Made by a program: the position numbers and the translations under genes. Below, piece after piece: positions 42,405 to 51,671 of a stretch of DNA of 64,000 bases. The notes below the pieces were generated by a model that made no database searches, was not told the DNA's origin, and was given only the letters and a program-made list of their open reading frames with translations. Position 1 is the first letter of the stretch; each line of letters opens with the position of its first letter. The stretch is from JBEKIK01 sp963838495. Lineage in GTDB: Bacteria; Planctomycetota; Planctomycetia; Pirellulales; Thermoguttaceae. The DNA is taken from NCBI GenBank assembly GCA_963838495.1, contig CAWIRC010000001.1, forward strand, positions 744,001 to 808,000. Direction: 5' to 3'.

Positions 42405-44039
42405 TTAGACATACAGCACGCCGCGGGTTTCGTAGACGCTTGTATAAGACCCAGCTTGGGTACTGGCGCGGTCCAAGGCCATGATCAGGGCCACGATCCC
42501 GTCGATCCGTTCAATACTTTTTTTCTTTGAGGGTTTCCAGTTATCCGCGGCGTCTTTTTCGATGCTCACGTTGCCGGCCATCCAGCGGAGCACGGGATGG
42601 CCGCCGTGCGCGATCTTGCCGCCCAGGACCAGCTCCTCCAGCTTCTTGCAGGGCCAGTTCATGCTGGCGTATCCCTGGCCGAAAGCAACCACCTCGAAGC
42701 CGTCGCCTTCCAACTGGGTCGCCAATTGCGTGGCGTTCCAGCGATCGATCGCGATTTCCCGAATATGGTATTGTTGGCCCAATTCGTTGATCTTTTTCCG
42801 GATGCGATCATAGTCGATCACCTCGCCTGGTGTGGCTTCCATGTAACCGTCCCGAATCCAGGCCGTATACGGCACCCGATCCCGCCGCTCGCGCTTTCTT
42901 GCCCCTTCTTCAGGCACCCAAAAGAATGGGAGCACGTCGTAGCAGTCCCCGCTCGGAAAAACCATCACCAGTGCCGAAATGTCGGTGGTGGAAGACAAGT
43001 CCAGCCCGGCGTAACACTCACACCCCTGCAGTTCTCCAAGCGGCGCTCGGCAGGCGTCCCACTTCTTCAAACTCAGCCAGCGAACATCCTGCTCGGTCCA
43101 CTGATTCAGCCGATACCGTCGGAAGGAGTTTTCCTTGGCCGGCGACTCTTGGGCCTCGCGGCAGTCCTCGGCGAACTGCTCTTTATCGATCGTCACTCCG
43201 AAACTAGGGTTGGCCTTGCCCCAGACCTCGGGATCGGTCCAGTTGTCCTCCGCGCCGGCTGCCGCAATAAAAGGCAGAAAGGACGAGTCTTCGATCGTGC
43301 CGTCCAGCACTTTTTCCGCATAGTCATGTTGCTCCCAGCAGATGGAGTGGCGGTCGAAGCCGGCAGTCGTAACGCTCAGGTGCAGCGGTTGCCGCCTTGA
43401 TGCCCCGGAGTAGCGGAGTGTGTCCCACAGTTGGCGCGTCTTCTGTGCATGAAGTTCGTCGATCAGCACGGCATGCGCGTTGAGCCCTTCCTTAGCGGGC
43501 ACGTCTGCAGACAGGGCCTTGTAGAATGAACGGGTGCGGGGCATCACGATCCGCTTTGTAGATCTAACGACGTTTAACCGCGAAGACAACTGCGGCGAAA
43601 CTTCCACCATATTGGCCGCCTCGTTGAACACGATCGAGGCCTGGTCGCGATCCACGGCTGCGCTGTAGACCTCCGCACCGGGCTCCCCGTCCCCGGCCAG
43701 CAGATACAGGCTTAAGCCCGAGAACAGCGTGGACTTGCCGTTTTTCTTAGGCACCTCGATGTACGCACGGCGATAACGGCGGGTGCCGTCGGCTCGCTTC
43801 CAGCCAAAAAGTGGGGCAACGACCTCGCGCCACTGCCAGTCGAGCAGCTTGAACGGCTGGCCGGCCCATTGCCCCTTGGAGTGGCGGAGGAATTTTGTAA
43901 AGAAGGTTTGCACCCGTTGGGCGGCCCGCATGTCAAACCGGCAGCCTTCCAAAACCGCCCGCTCGTCGTGTGGGCTGCGGACCCACTTACTCCAGCCTTC
44001 GCACCGCGCTTTGCTGAGAAGTTTTGGAAGACGCATCAT
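42405..44039 (-). CDS. Phage terminase large subunit
   Basis: 544 residues. The ATPase domain shows Walker A VPKKNGKST (about 97-104) and Walker B HAVLIDELH (about 189-197). The nuclease domain shows GLDLSSTTD, IAIDRWNA and RIDGIVALIMALDRA with the expected acidic metal ligands. The arrangement fits the Terminase_1 family, DNA-packaging motors that cut and translocate phage DNA. It starts in a 4-bp ATGA overlap with the small subunit. It is full length; no portal gene follows downstream, which is unusual for a functional phage. Confidence 0.93.
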   Translation of the reverse strand: MMRLPKLLSKARCEGWSKWVRSPHDERAVLEGCRFDMRAAQRVQTFFTKFLRHSKGQWAGQPFKLLDWQWREVVAPLFGWKRADGTRRYRRAYIEVPKKNGKSTLFSGLSLYLLAGDGEPGAEVYSAAVDRDQASIVFNEAANMVEVSPQLSSRLNVVRSTKRIVMPRTRSFYKALSADVPAKEGLNAHAVLIDELHAQKTRQLWDTLRYSGASRRQPLHLSVTTAGFDRHSICWEQHDYAEKVLDGTIEDSSFLPFIAAAGAEDNWTDPEVWGKANPSFGVTIDKEQFAEDCREAQESPAKENSFRRYRLNQWTEQDVRWLSLKKWDACRAPLGELQGCECYAGLDLSSTTDISALVMVFPSGDCYDVLPFFWVPEEGARKRERRDRVPYTAWIRDGYMEATPGEVIDYDRIRKKINELGQQYHIREIAIDRWNATQLATQLEGDGFEVVAFGQGYASMNWPCKKLEELVLGGKIAHGGHPVLRWMAGNVSIEKDAADNWKPSKKKSIERIDGIVALIMALDRASTQAGSYTSVYETRGVLYV

Positions 44040-44500
44040 TCGGCCTCCAAAAAGGCGTCAAAATCATCTCCCGCCCGGCGATCCTCTGGAAGGCGGATCC
44101 GACCGCGGCTAGATGGGGTCAGCCCAAATTCGACCATGAACTTCCGCATCGTCTCCAGGGCCTGATCGGCAACCGTCAGGTAAGGCGACTTCATTGGAAA
44201 GTTCTTTAGTGGCGACTTAACGATTGTGCCCAGCCGCTTCACCTGGCCCTCGGCCGTTATCCAGCGGCTGTATGCAATACAATATGCTGCCAAGGCCGCG
44301 CGGTCGGCCGACGTAAGCACTCCCATCTTTTGTAGCACCGGGGCCATGCGGAACCATTCTGCCCGGGCCTCGTCGTCCAGAAAGTCTGGGCACTCCGGCA
44401 CATCGGTCGGCGCCTGCGGTTCGCGCTTGTTTAGTGGACGCCGGCCGGGATTGCCCTCGAGGATCTTCAGTACCGTCGGTTTCGGTTTCCGACCTCGCAT
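44036..44500 (-). CDS. Phage terminase small subunit (P27 family)
   Basis: 154 residues. The start MRGRKPKPTVLKILEGNPGRRPL is the hallmark of P27-type small terminases, followed by ECPDFLDDEARAEWFRM and the helical core. The C-terminal Arg/Asp-rich tail may contact the large subunit. AAGGAG with a 6-nt spacer supports the start. It recognises the packaging site and is coupled to the large subunit by overlap. Confidence 0.92.
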   Translation of the reverse strand: MRGRKPKPTVLKILEGNPGRRPLNKREPQAPTDVPECPDFLDDEARAEWFRMAPVLQKMGVLTSADRAALAAYCIAYSRWITAEGQVKRLGTIVKSPLKNFPMKSPYLTVADQALETMRKFMVEFGLTPSSRGRIRLPEDRRAGDDFDAFLEAE

Positions 44501-44626
44501 ATCTGCTCCTTTTCTGGTTCCTTACCTATCTTAACTCCCCCCACCCCAATTTTGCGACAACGCATGTTTCGGGTACGATGTGGTATCTGGGCTAATTGCG
44601 CCAAAGGTGCCACGTCCCCCACCGGT

Positions 44627-45082
44627 TCACTCTTCTTCTAATGCCCGGGGCGGATCGGTCAACTGTTCTGCGTGGCTGCGATTGGCGACCTGCTCCGGTG
44701 ACAGCCTTCGTGCCGTACTGCTTCCATAGAGTTTGTTGTCAGTAGCGGTTTTCTTCTGGTGGCAGGCGGGACAGATTACCTGTGTATTGCCTAGCACCAA
44801 CCGCCAGTCCGGTCGTACATGCACGGGGATGATATGGTCTACAGCGCTTGCCAAGGTCAGTTGGTCTTGTTGTTGGCATGGCCGGCACAGGCCGCAGTCC
44901 AGCTTTCGACGCAGTTGGGCTACCTTTGCCCATGTAGTATCGTAGCCGCGCTGGCGGGGTGTGCCGCGGCGTTTGTCGCTTACTGGCGTGGCTTGAGTGG
45001 CGTGTGCATCGCAGAAGCGGCCACGGCAAGTATGAGGGCAGCCAGGGTGGTTGCAGCGGGTTTTCATTCTGTTGGGCATGTA
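44627..45082 (-). CDS. HNH endonuclease
   Basis: 151 residues from the ATG at 45082 (AAGGAG 7 nt upstream); the frame extends to 45100. A Cys-rich N-terminus (CNHPGCPHTCRGRFCDAH) suggests a zinc site. The core has LASAVDHIIPVH, N-x-Q and ICPACHQKKTATDN, the typical His-Asn-His metal centre with supporting CxxC. Phage HNH proteins next to terminase genes assist in DNA cleavage during packaging. It overlaps the end of the methyltransferase gene by 19 bp. Confidence 0.9.
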   Translation of the reverse strand, partial: YMPNRMKTRCNHPGCPHTCRGRFCDAHATQATPVSDKRRGTPRQRGYDTTWAKVAQLRRKLDCGLCRPCQQQDQLTLASAVDHIIPVHVRPDWRLVLGNTQVICPACHQKKTATDNKLYGSSTARRLSPEQVANRSHAEQLTDPPRALEEE

Positions 45083-46440
45083 GATGCTCCTTGTTGACAA
45101 TCGTTGAAAGGCTCTGGTGTTAAAGATCCCCGATTGGCACGCTCAGCCTTCCTACCAGTGAACTGCTCGTAGCGCTCAACGATGACATCGCAATAGAGCG
45201 CGTCCAGTTCCATCAAGAATGCCTTGCGTCCCGTTTGCTCGGCGGCGACAAGTGTGCTGCCACTGCCACCAAACAGGTCCAAAACGTTCTCACCCTGATG
45301 CGATGAATACTGTATGGCTCTAATGGCTAACTCCACAGGCTTTTCAGTAAGGTGAACCATTGACTGTGGGTTAATCTTCTTAACGTGCCATAGATCGGTG
45401 ACGTTATTAGGTCCGAAGAACTTGTGCCCTGCGCCTTCCCGCCAACCGTAAAAACAGAGTTCAAATGCCCCCATAAAATCTTTTCGCCCAAGAACAGGCC
45501 ATCCTTTATCCCACACGATGCCTTGGCTGAAGTATAGACCGTGTTTCTTGAGGAATGGCGGATAGTTGCTCAAATTTGAATATCCGCCCCAGCAATAATA
45601 GCTCCGACCGGGCTCCAATACCCGAGCGATATTACCAAACCATGCATCGAGCAACCGATTGAACTCTTCGTCCGAGACAAAGTCATTGGCCAGTACCCGG
45701 TCTCTAGCACGCATCTTTTTGTCCACTTGCGGTTTTCCTCCTTCAGCTTTCTCCTTAAGATTCCAGCCGCCATAGGACTGCGCCAACTCAGGCCGAGGCA
45801 TACCTCGATGTTCACCGCTTGCCCAAGCATTGTTGCTTCTCGGCGCCACGGCAACGTTGTATGGCGGATCGGTATTGACCAATTGAATCTTCTCCCCACC
45901 CAATAACCTGTCCACATATTCAGGTATGCTGGAATCACCGCAGAGTAGGCGGTGGTCGCCAAGAATCCACAGGTCGCCGGGCTTGGTAGTCGCCTCATCA
46001 GGCGGCTCGGGGATCTCGTCCGGATCGGTCAACCCATCCTTTACCCCGGTGTCGAGCATTTCAGCCAACTCATCCGGCGAGAAGCCGAGCAGACCCAAGT
46101 CGAAATCCATGCCCTTGAGTTCAGACAGCTCAATTGGCAGCAGTTCGTAATCCCACACCGCCAAATCAGCAGTCTTGTTGTCGGCGATCCGATAGGCCTT
46201 GATCTGAGCCGGCGTCAGATCCTTTGCCACATGCACCGGCACTTTTTCCAAACCCAACTTCTGGGCAGCCTTATACCGGGTATGCCCGCAGATGATTACA
46301 CCTTGGGTATCCACCACAATTGGTTGGCGGAATCCGAATTCCTTAATCGAAGCCGCCACGGCGTCCACAGCAGCAGCGTTTTGCCGGGGATTATTCTCAT
46401 ACGGGGTAATTTCTGACAGTTTCCATTGCTCTATCTTCAT
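45064..46440 (-). CDS. ParB-domain/DNA adenine-or-cytosine (DPPY) methyltransferase fusion
   Basis: 458 residues from the ATG at 46440, with AAGGAGTT on the minus strand just upstream; the longer frame has no SD. Residues 1-90 are a ParB/Srx-like domain (ITPYENNPRQN, IVVDTQGVIICGHTRYKAAQKLGL). Residues 150-440 are a beta-class amino-methyltransferase with NTDPPYNV (motif IV), and LDLFGGSGSTLVAAEQTGR (motif I) near the end. Such fusions are common in phages and integrative elements and methylate host or phage DNA; the target sequence is unknown. It may protect the element or mark its DNA. Confidence 0.9.
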   Translation of the reverse strand: MKIEQWKLSEITPYENNPRQNAAAVDAVAASIKEFGFRQPIVVDTQGVIICGHTRYKAAQKLGLEKVPVHVAKDLTPAQIKAYRIADNKTADLAVWDYELLPIELSELKGMDFDLGLLGFSPDELAEMLDTGVKDGLTDPDEIPEPPDEATTKPGDLWILGDHRLLCGDSSIPEYVDRLLGGEKIQLVNTDPPYNVAVAPRSNNAWASGEHRGMPRPELAQSYGGWNLKEKAEGGKPQVDKKMRARDRVLANDFVSDEEFNRLLDAWFGNIARVLEPGRSYYCWGGYSNLSNYPPFLKKHGLYFSQGIVWDKGWPVLGRKDFMGAFELCFYGWREGAGHKFFGPNNVTDLWHVKKINPQSMVHLTEKPVELAIRAIQYSSHQGENVLDLFGGSGSTLVAAEQTGRKAFLMELDALYCDVIVERYEQFTGRKAERANRGSLTPEPFNDCQQGASTCPTE

Positions 46441-46725
46441 TAGTAATAACTCCTTAGAAAAAGTCGGACAACAAAAAGAAACTCTGTGTATAACCGCGAC
46501 TGTTCCCGCGGGCCTGCCGGAAATAGACTTCCGGGAAGTACCTATTTGCCACGTGTTGGCCCAACGTTGCGTTGTAGGCGTGTTGTATGGTTGGCCACCT
46601 GCCGTACAGCAACGCAATAGGCGCAACCGTGTGCGACATGGGGCTACATCCGGGTGGAATACTTGTCCATGCGGATCGAGAGCGCAACCAATATGCTGAT
46701 GGTCTTTGAAAGAACCATGATGTCT
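46441..46725. other. Gap between methyltransferase and primase genes
   Basis: About 285 bp. A minus-strand frame of 94 codons (46738-46454) begins in the primase 3' end but has no SD and no recognisable family. I do not call a gene here. Confidence 0.4.
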
Positions 46726-49248
46726 TCATGCTACCCATACTTCATCCTCCTCATTAATTTGTGATAATAAGGCATTGATCTCATCCTCACTGGATTGTGT
46801 ATTGGTTTCCTCAAAAGTATCCCCAATATCCCCACAATTCCTGCTTTTTGGTGGTGTCATAGTGGAATGAGATGAGTTTTGGGGATATTGGGGATGGTTT
46901 TCAGGGTTCCCGCTATCACTTTCATCGTTGCAGAACAGGGCAGGATTAACCTCGAAGATCGGACTGGCTGGACGTCCAGGTTTGGGTTGTACGGCCAAGG
47001 ATTTTGGCCGCACGATGAACCGCTTGATCAACTCCGCCAGCGGGTCATCCAGGTCCTCGGCTTGGGCGAATCGGTTCTTGGTGGCCTGATAGAGCTCACG
47101 CTTGGAGAACTCTTTAAGCCGGTAACGCATGATCCATCCTAAAACGTGTTCGGCGTCCGATTTTACTCGATCTTCCTGCATTATCTGGAAAGCCACCTCG
47201 GCATGTGCCACAAGGTACCTGCCGATCTTGATGGCGGCCTGCACCGTCTTGGCGCCGATAGGAATTGACCATGGCGAGGACTCATTGACGTGGGCTACTA
47301 TGTGCAAAACTCCTGCCAAGCGGACCACGGCGCCGGCCAGCTTGCCCGCCCAGTCCTTCAGACAAGCCAGCTGGCCGCCAGCCCCTAGTTCTGGTTCAAT
47401 CTCACGCATAAATACGTGGAGTTGCTGCAGGGCTCTGGAATCCAGATTCAGGTAATAGGGGACCTGCCTTCCATCGCTATCGAGCCCAGGCTCCAACCGA
47501 CAAAGCGTCCTGATCAATGTGCCGTAGGCCTTGACCACTTCAAACGGAACCGCTGGAGGATTTACTTCACGGTGTCCCAGTGTGCTTTTGGGAATCGAGT
47601 AGAGAAACCGTGCCAGCAATCCCCGCCCTCGGAAGGATGGGTGATCAAACAAGCCGCGTATCACTTCCGGTTGAACTGCCAGGCCCATTGTGATAGCTGG
47701 CCGATGCACATACTCCGAAGGCCTTGACACCCGGTCCACGCGGATGTCGTCGCCTGCGTGTCCCTGTAAGTACACGCTAAACATCGGAATGCCATTTTTT
47801 GAGTATGCTCCTTTCATAAGGTCAAATACGCCTCCCTCAGCGGACATGCAAGCAATCCGCCCTCCCTGTTCTACCAATAGACTCGCCAATCGCTCTGAGG
47901 TGCAGTCATCGACGATCAGCCGTGGAGCTACCACCGGAGTGATTCGCGCCAACTCGTTCGCTATAGTGACAGACTCGTCGATCAAGGACTTCCTCTCCTC
48001 TTGATCGTCAGCCTTAGCGGCCTTTTCTTCGAGTCGTTTTTGCCGGCCTTCCAACACCTTGACCTCACTACGATACTCGCGGATCATCGGAGCCAGTCGT
48101 TCTGCCTCGCGCTGCTCATATTCTCGCAACGGCGTAGTGGCGTCGTTGAAGACACCACTTTTACGATTGGCGGGCTCGAGAACTGCAACGGCATACAGGT
48201 TCAATGGTTCGATCCAACCATCACGGACCTGAATTTCGATCCGTTTGGCCATACAAGCTGCGGAGACCGCCAATCCCAACATTGCAGCTAGATCAACCGG
48301 TGTCTGCGTGGAAATGGCTTCAGCCTTGGCCCAGGATTTCAGCGGCTCGGGCAAGACGTTGACTGGAAACAACGGTACATCAGGCAGCCCCAATGCTTCA
48401 GGTTCGGGCCATGATTGTGGAGTGGAATCGATGATCTCGGAATTCGGACTCAGTTTCGTTTTGCCACCAACCGAACCATAGGATCGATGATTCCGCCAGC
48501 CGGGTTCGACAATATCACGTAGGTCATGCCACCCTTTGCCATTGCAGCCGTTATGGTGACAACCTGCCCCAATTGCGCCATCACGTCCTTGTACGATAAA
48601 AGCGCTGCGATTTGTGTGATCTTGATTCCAGGGACATACTTTGAATACCCATTTTCGGCCGCCCTGCCAGGTATCAGGGCCTGTTATCTCGAGCTTGTGG
48701 TCTGCAATCCACTTTTCCAAGTCAAAATGGCCATCCCGGGCGTTATGGTTGCCGTTAAGATAACCGACACTACGATCATGATCGGAATCTGCCTGAAGGA
48801 CCATTGCCGCCAGTGATTTCAGTTTATCAACGGGCACCGCCTCTATGACATCGGGCACATGCAACAATCGGGCAAGACGATGCGGTCGAGTAGTGGTGTG
48901 GTCACCTTTACCCGCCACTGTGCCATAACATTTCCAGATCCTGGCGGCATTATAGTTACTAATATCTACAGAAACCTTCTCGTCGGAAAATCTTGCATTG
49001 AGGGTCTGCAGCCCGGCCTGGATTAACTGCATGCACACTTCATCGTTGGGCAGATCGATGGCAAACAATACATGGGTGCCGTTGCCGCTGTCGGCCATGA
49101 CGGGCGCTGGCCAACCAAGACAACCCATGAGATACTCTTGAACTTGCTGGGCCTTTTCTAGAGCCGCAGCATGTTCTTCGTTGCTTGCCGAGATGCCGGC
49201 CGGCCTGACCGGATCCAGGTCGATTGGGAACCACCTCCGCCGGATCAC
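46726..49248 (-). CDS. DUF3987-type primase/helicase-like protein, main part
   Basis: 840 codons. The N-terminal ~230 residues are a primase-like domain (PIDLDPVRPAGISASN, MADSGNGTHVLFAIDLP) followed by a Cys/His zinc segment (CPWNQDHTNRSAFIV, CHHNGC). The rest is the DUF3987 region (TPVDLAAMLGLAVSAACMAKRIEI, EPANRKSGVF, SAEGGVFDLM, LARFLYSIP), a helicase-like ATPase with degenerate motifs common in integrative elements. The C-terminus is acidic and flexible. The start here is artificial: the gene begins at 49520 in another frame (next entry). It probably initiates replication of the element. Confidence 0.82.
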   Translation of the reverse strand: MIRRRWFPIDLDPVRPAGISASNEEHAAALEKAQQVQEYLMGCLGWPAPVMADSGNGTHVLFAIDLPNDEVCMQLIQAGLQTLNARFSDEKVSVDISNYNAARIWKCYGTVAGKGDHTTTRPHRLARLLHVPDVIEAVPVDKLKSLAAMVLQADSDHDRSVGYLNGNHNARDGHFDLEKWIADHKLEITGPDTWQGGRKWVFKVCPWNQDHTNRSAFIVQGRDGAIGAGCHHNGCNGKGWHDLRDIVEPGWRNHRSYGSVGGKTKLSPNSEIIDSTPQSWPEPEALGLPDVPLFPVNVLPEPLKSWAKAEAISTQTPVDLAAMLGLAVSAACMAKRIEIQVRDGWIEPLNLYAVAVLEPANRKSGVFNDATTPLREYEQREAERLAPMIREYRSEVKVLEGRQKRLEEKAAKADDQEERKSLIDESVTIANELARITPVVAPRLIVDDCTSERLASLLVEQGGRIACMSAEGGVFDLMKGAYSKNGIPMFSVYLQGHAGDDIRVDRVSRPSEYVHRPAITMGLAVQPEVIRGLFDHPSFRGRGLLARFLYSIPKSTLGHREVNPPAVPFEVVKAYGTLIRTLCRLEPGLDSDGRQVPYYLNLDSRALQQLHVFMREIEPELGAGGQLACLKDWAGKLAGAVVRLAGVLHIVAHVNESSPWSIPIGAKTVQAAIKIGRYLVAHAEVAFQIMQEDRVKSDAEHVLGWIMRYRLKEFSKRELYQATKNRFAQAEDLDDPLAELIKRFIVRPKSLAVQPKPGRPASPIFEVNPALFCNDESDSGNPENHPQYPQNSSHSTMTPPKSRNCGDIGDTFEETNTQSSEDEINALLSQINEEDEVWVA

Positions 49249-49520
49249 CTGATCGTCGCTGGTTGTAGTGTTAACGTACTCCTCATAACGGTTTGGCGCC
49301 GTGCCAGCAGATCAGGATTGATCCGATTCAAGGTTACATAGACGCTGCCAGTAACCCGATTGATTTTGGCCGCGTCTTTAGCCAGCTTGTCAAAATTGTC
49401 GTAATACCCGCTGATGGTGCAATGTCTGTTTTTAAAGGCACGGATCTCAACCACATCGTCAGTATCAAAAAGCACTGAAAGTGTTCGGTTTAGCTCGGCC
49501 AAATCGGCTGTTGGTCGCAT
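49245..49520 (-). CDS. N-terminal fragment of the same primase/helicase, frameshifted
   Basis: The ATG at 49520 (AGGA about 8 nt upstream; the frame is open to 49673) starts MRPTADLAELNRTLSVLFDTDD, a typical N-terminus of element primases. After ARRQ the sense continues in the next frame as NRYEEYVNTTTSDDQ to IRRRWFPIDLDP, so a one-base indel near 49290-49297 splits the gene. It may be a sequencing error, a real mutation or, less likely, programmed frameshifting. Confidence 0.75.
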   Translation of the reverse strand: MRPTADLAELNRTLSVLFDTDDVVEIRAFKNRHCTISGYYDNFDKLAKDAAKINRVTGSVYVTLNRINPDLLARRQTVMRSTLTLQPATIR

Positions 49521-49712
49521 CTCTATCGTCCTGATGTACTGTAAAGAATTCCTGTAAAAGACATCCTGAGCTGCTAAGCTATGTGTTGTCCTTCTGCTAT
49601 TGCTCGCCTTTCGCATAATATAAGAGTAACCATGCAACGGCCTCGGTACTGATTGGATCAGTAGGGATCTCAATCTCGGTGAAGATTGACGGCAGGGAAT
49701 CGGGCAAACAGA

Positions 49713-49946
49713 TCATGCCAACACCACCCTTCCCGGTTTATACCAGCCGCGTCGGCGCAATGCGTTGGCGATAATGGGCAGCAGATCGCGGGCGATTAGC
49801 CGCCGGCCGCCGACAATGGGAGCCCGGTCGCTTGAAATGTCCCTTAAATAGAAAAGCATCGTGACGTGTCGCGGAGATACGAGCCAGCCGAGTTGCTTTT
49901 CTAATTCTGCTGCCGCGGTTGTTGCGGTAAGATATTCTTCACCCAT
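49713..49946 (-). CDS. Small HTH-like regulatory protein of the element
   Basis: 77 residues, with AAGGAAG before the ATG. The pattern TATTAAAELEKQLGWLVSPRHVTMLFYLRDISSDRAPIVGGRRLIARDLLPII resembles a MerR-like HTH followed by a wing. It precedes the primase gene and is probably a regulator or replication accessory protein. Confidence 0.65.
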   Translation of the reverse strand: MGEEYLTATTAAAELEKQLGWLVSPRHVTMLFYLRDISSDRAPIVGGRRLIARDLLPIIANALRRRGWYKPGRVVLA

Positions 49947-50075
49947 AAGGCTTCCTTTGTAACACGATGATGGTTATCGAGTCGCAGTTACAAAAGAAGC
50001 AACGGTCTAAATTTTAGAAAAGACCACCCAAAGACCGCTATACGTATGAGTGATTTGCAAAAAAGACTGGTCTAT

Positions 50076-51134
50076 TTAGTGGTCTTCTTCCGAATGATCT
50101 TGATAGGCTTCCAACATTAATTCAGCATCAGCCTCAGAATAGTCCTTTAGTTCCAATTTACCAATAATTTCTGCCGCAACCTCTGGGGGACATTGTTTAT
50201 TGATTCGATCATACAATTCTGTAGTAATTACAGCATTGACGGTAATGTCCCCACGGGCAACCCCAGCCTTTTCCTCGGCAATCTTAATCCCAGCCTTTTC
50301 CTCGGCAAAAGGGCCTCCCGTTCCGGTTTTTTGTCCAAGGCCCAATTCATCCCTTATCTTAAGCCAGGTTGGAGTTTTAGAAATTCTCGAACTAGATATT
50401 TTCACGTCAAATTTTGCAACCATAGTTCTAGTCAAATTATTACGCCCAAACTTCTCTCGGGCTATTTTTAGGATTTGGCTTTCATTGTTTACGTGGGCCT
50501 TCTTTAAACGCTCATACAAAGCATGGTTCTCAACTACATAAATTTGGATTGCTTTATCTAATTCGGGAATCGAAGGGCCTTTTTGCTTGCGTGTTTTCTG
50601 TTTTTTGGGAGGTGTTGGCGGTTTAATTGTTTCAGGCTTAGGTAGTGGCGAAAATCCATCTCTAACCGCAGCCTTGATGTTGCCAACCCAATCCGATACG
50701 ACCCCTGGATCGCTCGCCAATATGACGGAACTGGTTATCTTAGTTCCGATCTTTGTAGCCGATGGGCCGTTATCATATACATCAAGAATAAGGGCTAAAA
50801 TACAAGATTCGCCGCGACGGTCTTGCCAAGCGTCTGCAATGTTTTGTAGGTGTTCCCGGGGGGCACAATCACGACCACTATTAAACAAGGGTGGGCGTTT
50901 CTTTTTGAGTATGGTTATAAGGTTATTATCTCTGAACATTTTCACAAGAGATAAAACCGCTTGACCCGCTTCATCGGCGGGCATTTGTTTAATACAAGCC
51001 TGAGAAAACTGACCCCATGCGGCGTACCATTGGTCGATAAGGTCTTTTTCTAGCCAATTATTGAGGCGGGCAAGTTCCTGTTCCTTATTTTCGCGGGCTT
51101 GTTCCGCTTCCAATTCCTGATAAGTTTTTGACAT
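50076..51134 (-). CDS. Hypothetical helical protein of the phage-like element
   Basis: 352 residues, with AAGGATGG before the ATG. The N-terminal ~45 residues are a charged helix. A Pro/Lys-rich linker (about 170-190, PPTPPKKQKTRKQKG) separates two halves; the second contains YERLKKAHVNNESQILKIAREKFGRNN, which could be a DNA-binding helix pair. I recognise no family. It is the first gene of the minus-strand series. Confidence 0.65.
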   Translation of the reverse strand: MSKTYQELEAEQARENKEQELARLNNWLEKDLIDQWYAAWGQFSQACIKQMPADEAGQAVLSLVKMFRDNNLITILKKKRPPLFNSGRDCAPREHLQNIADAWQDRRGESCILALILDVYDNGPSATKIGTKITSSVILASDPGVVSDWVGNIKAAVRDGFSPLPKPETIKPPTPPKKQKTRKQKGPSIPELDKAIQIYVVENHALYERLKKAHVNNESQILKIAREKFGRNNLTRTMVAKFDVKISSSRISKTPTWLKIRDELGLGQKTGTGGPFAEEKAGIKIAEEKAGVARGDITVNAVITTELYDRINKQCPPEVAAEIIGKLELKDYSEADAELMLEAYQDHSEEDH

Positions 51135-51671
51135 GAGATTCCATCCTTTCGACCGGGCCGGCTGGGCGAGTATCGAGGGCGATGGAAGTTCCTTAAGGAT
51201 CCGCCCAGTCGCTTGGCCGATGTACGTTCGCCCCTCGGCTATATTTAAACGAGTATATCAGTTTTTGCGTAATTTTTATAGGTTCCCAAAATGATCGGTC
51301 TTCTGGAAGTCATTCATTTAAGCATGCCTGGCTGTGCCCATGGGCGATCGGGGTTTGCAGGTGCCTCTGATCGGATTGGAGATTCAGACGAAGAATCCCA
51401 GCGCGCCCAGGAAGAGGCCTGGGAGGTATCTGAGAAGTATTACAATCTGTTCGACTTCATCAAATTCCGCCAAGATCATGCGAGAGTTGGGAGATCACCG
51501 CACGACAAATGCTCTATTTCCCCTCTCTTACCACCTTTCCGAGTAGAACTGGCAAATTGATATGGTTCCCAAGGAAATCATCGATTATTCTCTTTAGTGA
51601 TATTTATGATCTCCCCTCATGGATTTGATGCATTTATTCATATTCCGAATGGTCTCTGTAGAGAATTTTTC
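51135..51671. other. Gap between phage-like element and SYLF gene
   Basis: I find no supported gene. A plus frame at 51291-51560 lacks SD and family character. The right border of the phage-like element probably lies here or further right. Confidence 0.45.

Larger units (their letters stand above)
39470..51134. mobile_element. Phage-like integrative element without structural genes
   Basis: Integrase, HTH protein, two small plus-strand genes, TerL, TerS, HNH nuclease, ParB-methyltransferase fusion, DUF3987 primase/helicase, HTH protein and an unassigned gene form one block, mostly on the minus strand. There is no portal, capsid, tail or lysis gene. It could be a phage satellite, a defective prophage or an integrative element using packaging genes. 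I could not find flanking direct repeats, so the exact limits are uncertain. Confidence 0.6.

Noticed and set aside
51291..51560. 89-codon frame before the SYLF gene
   Set aside because: No ribosome site, no recognisable domain, and a competing frame in the same place.
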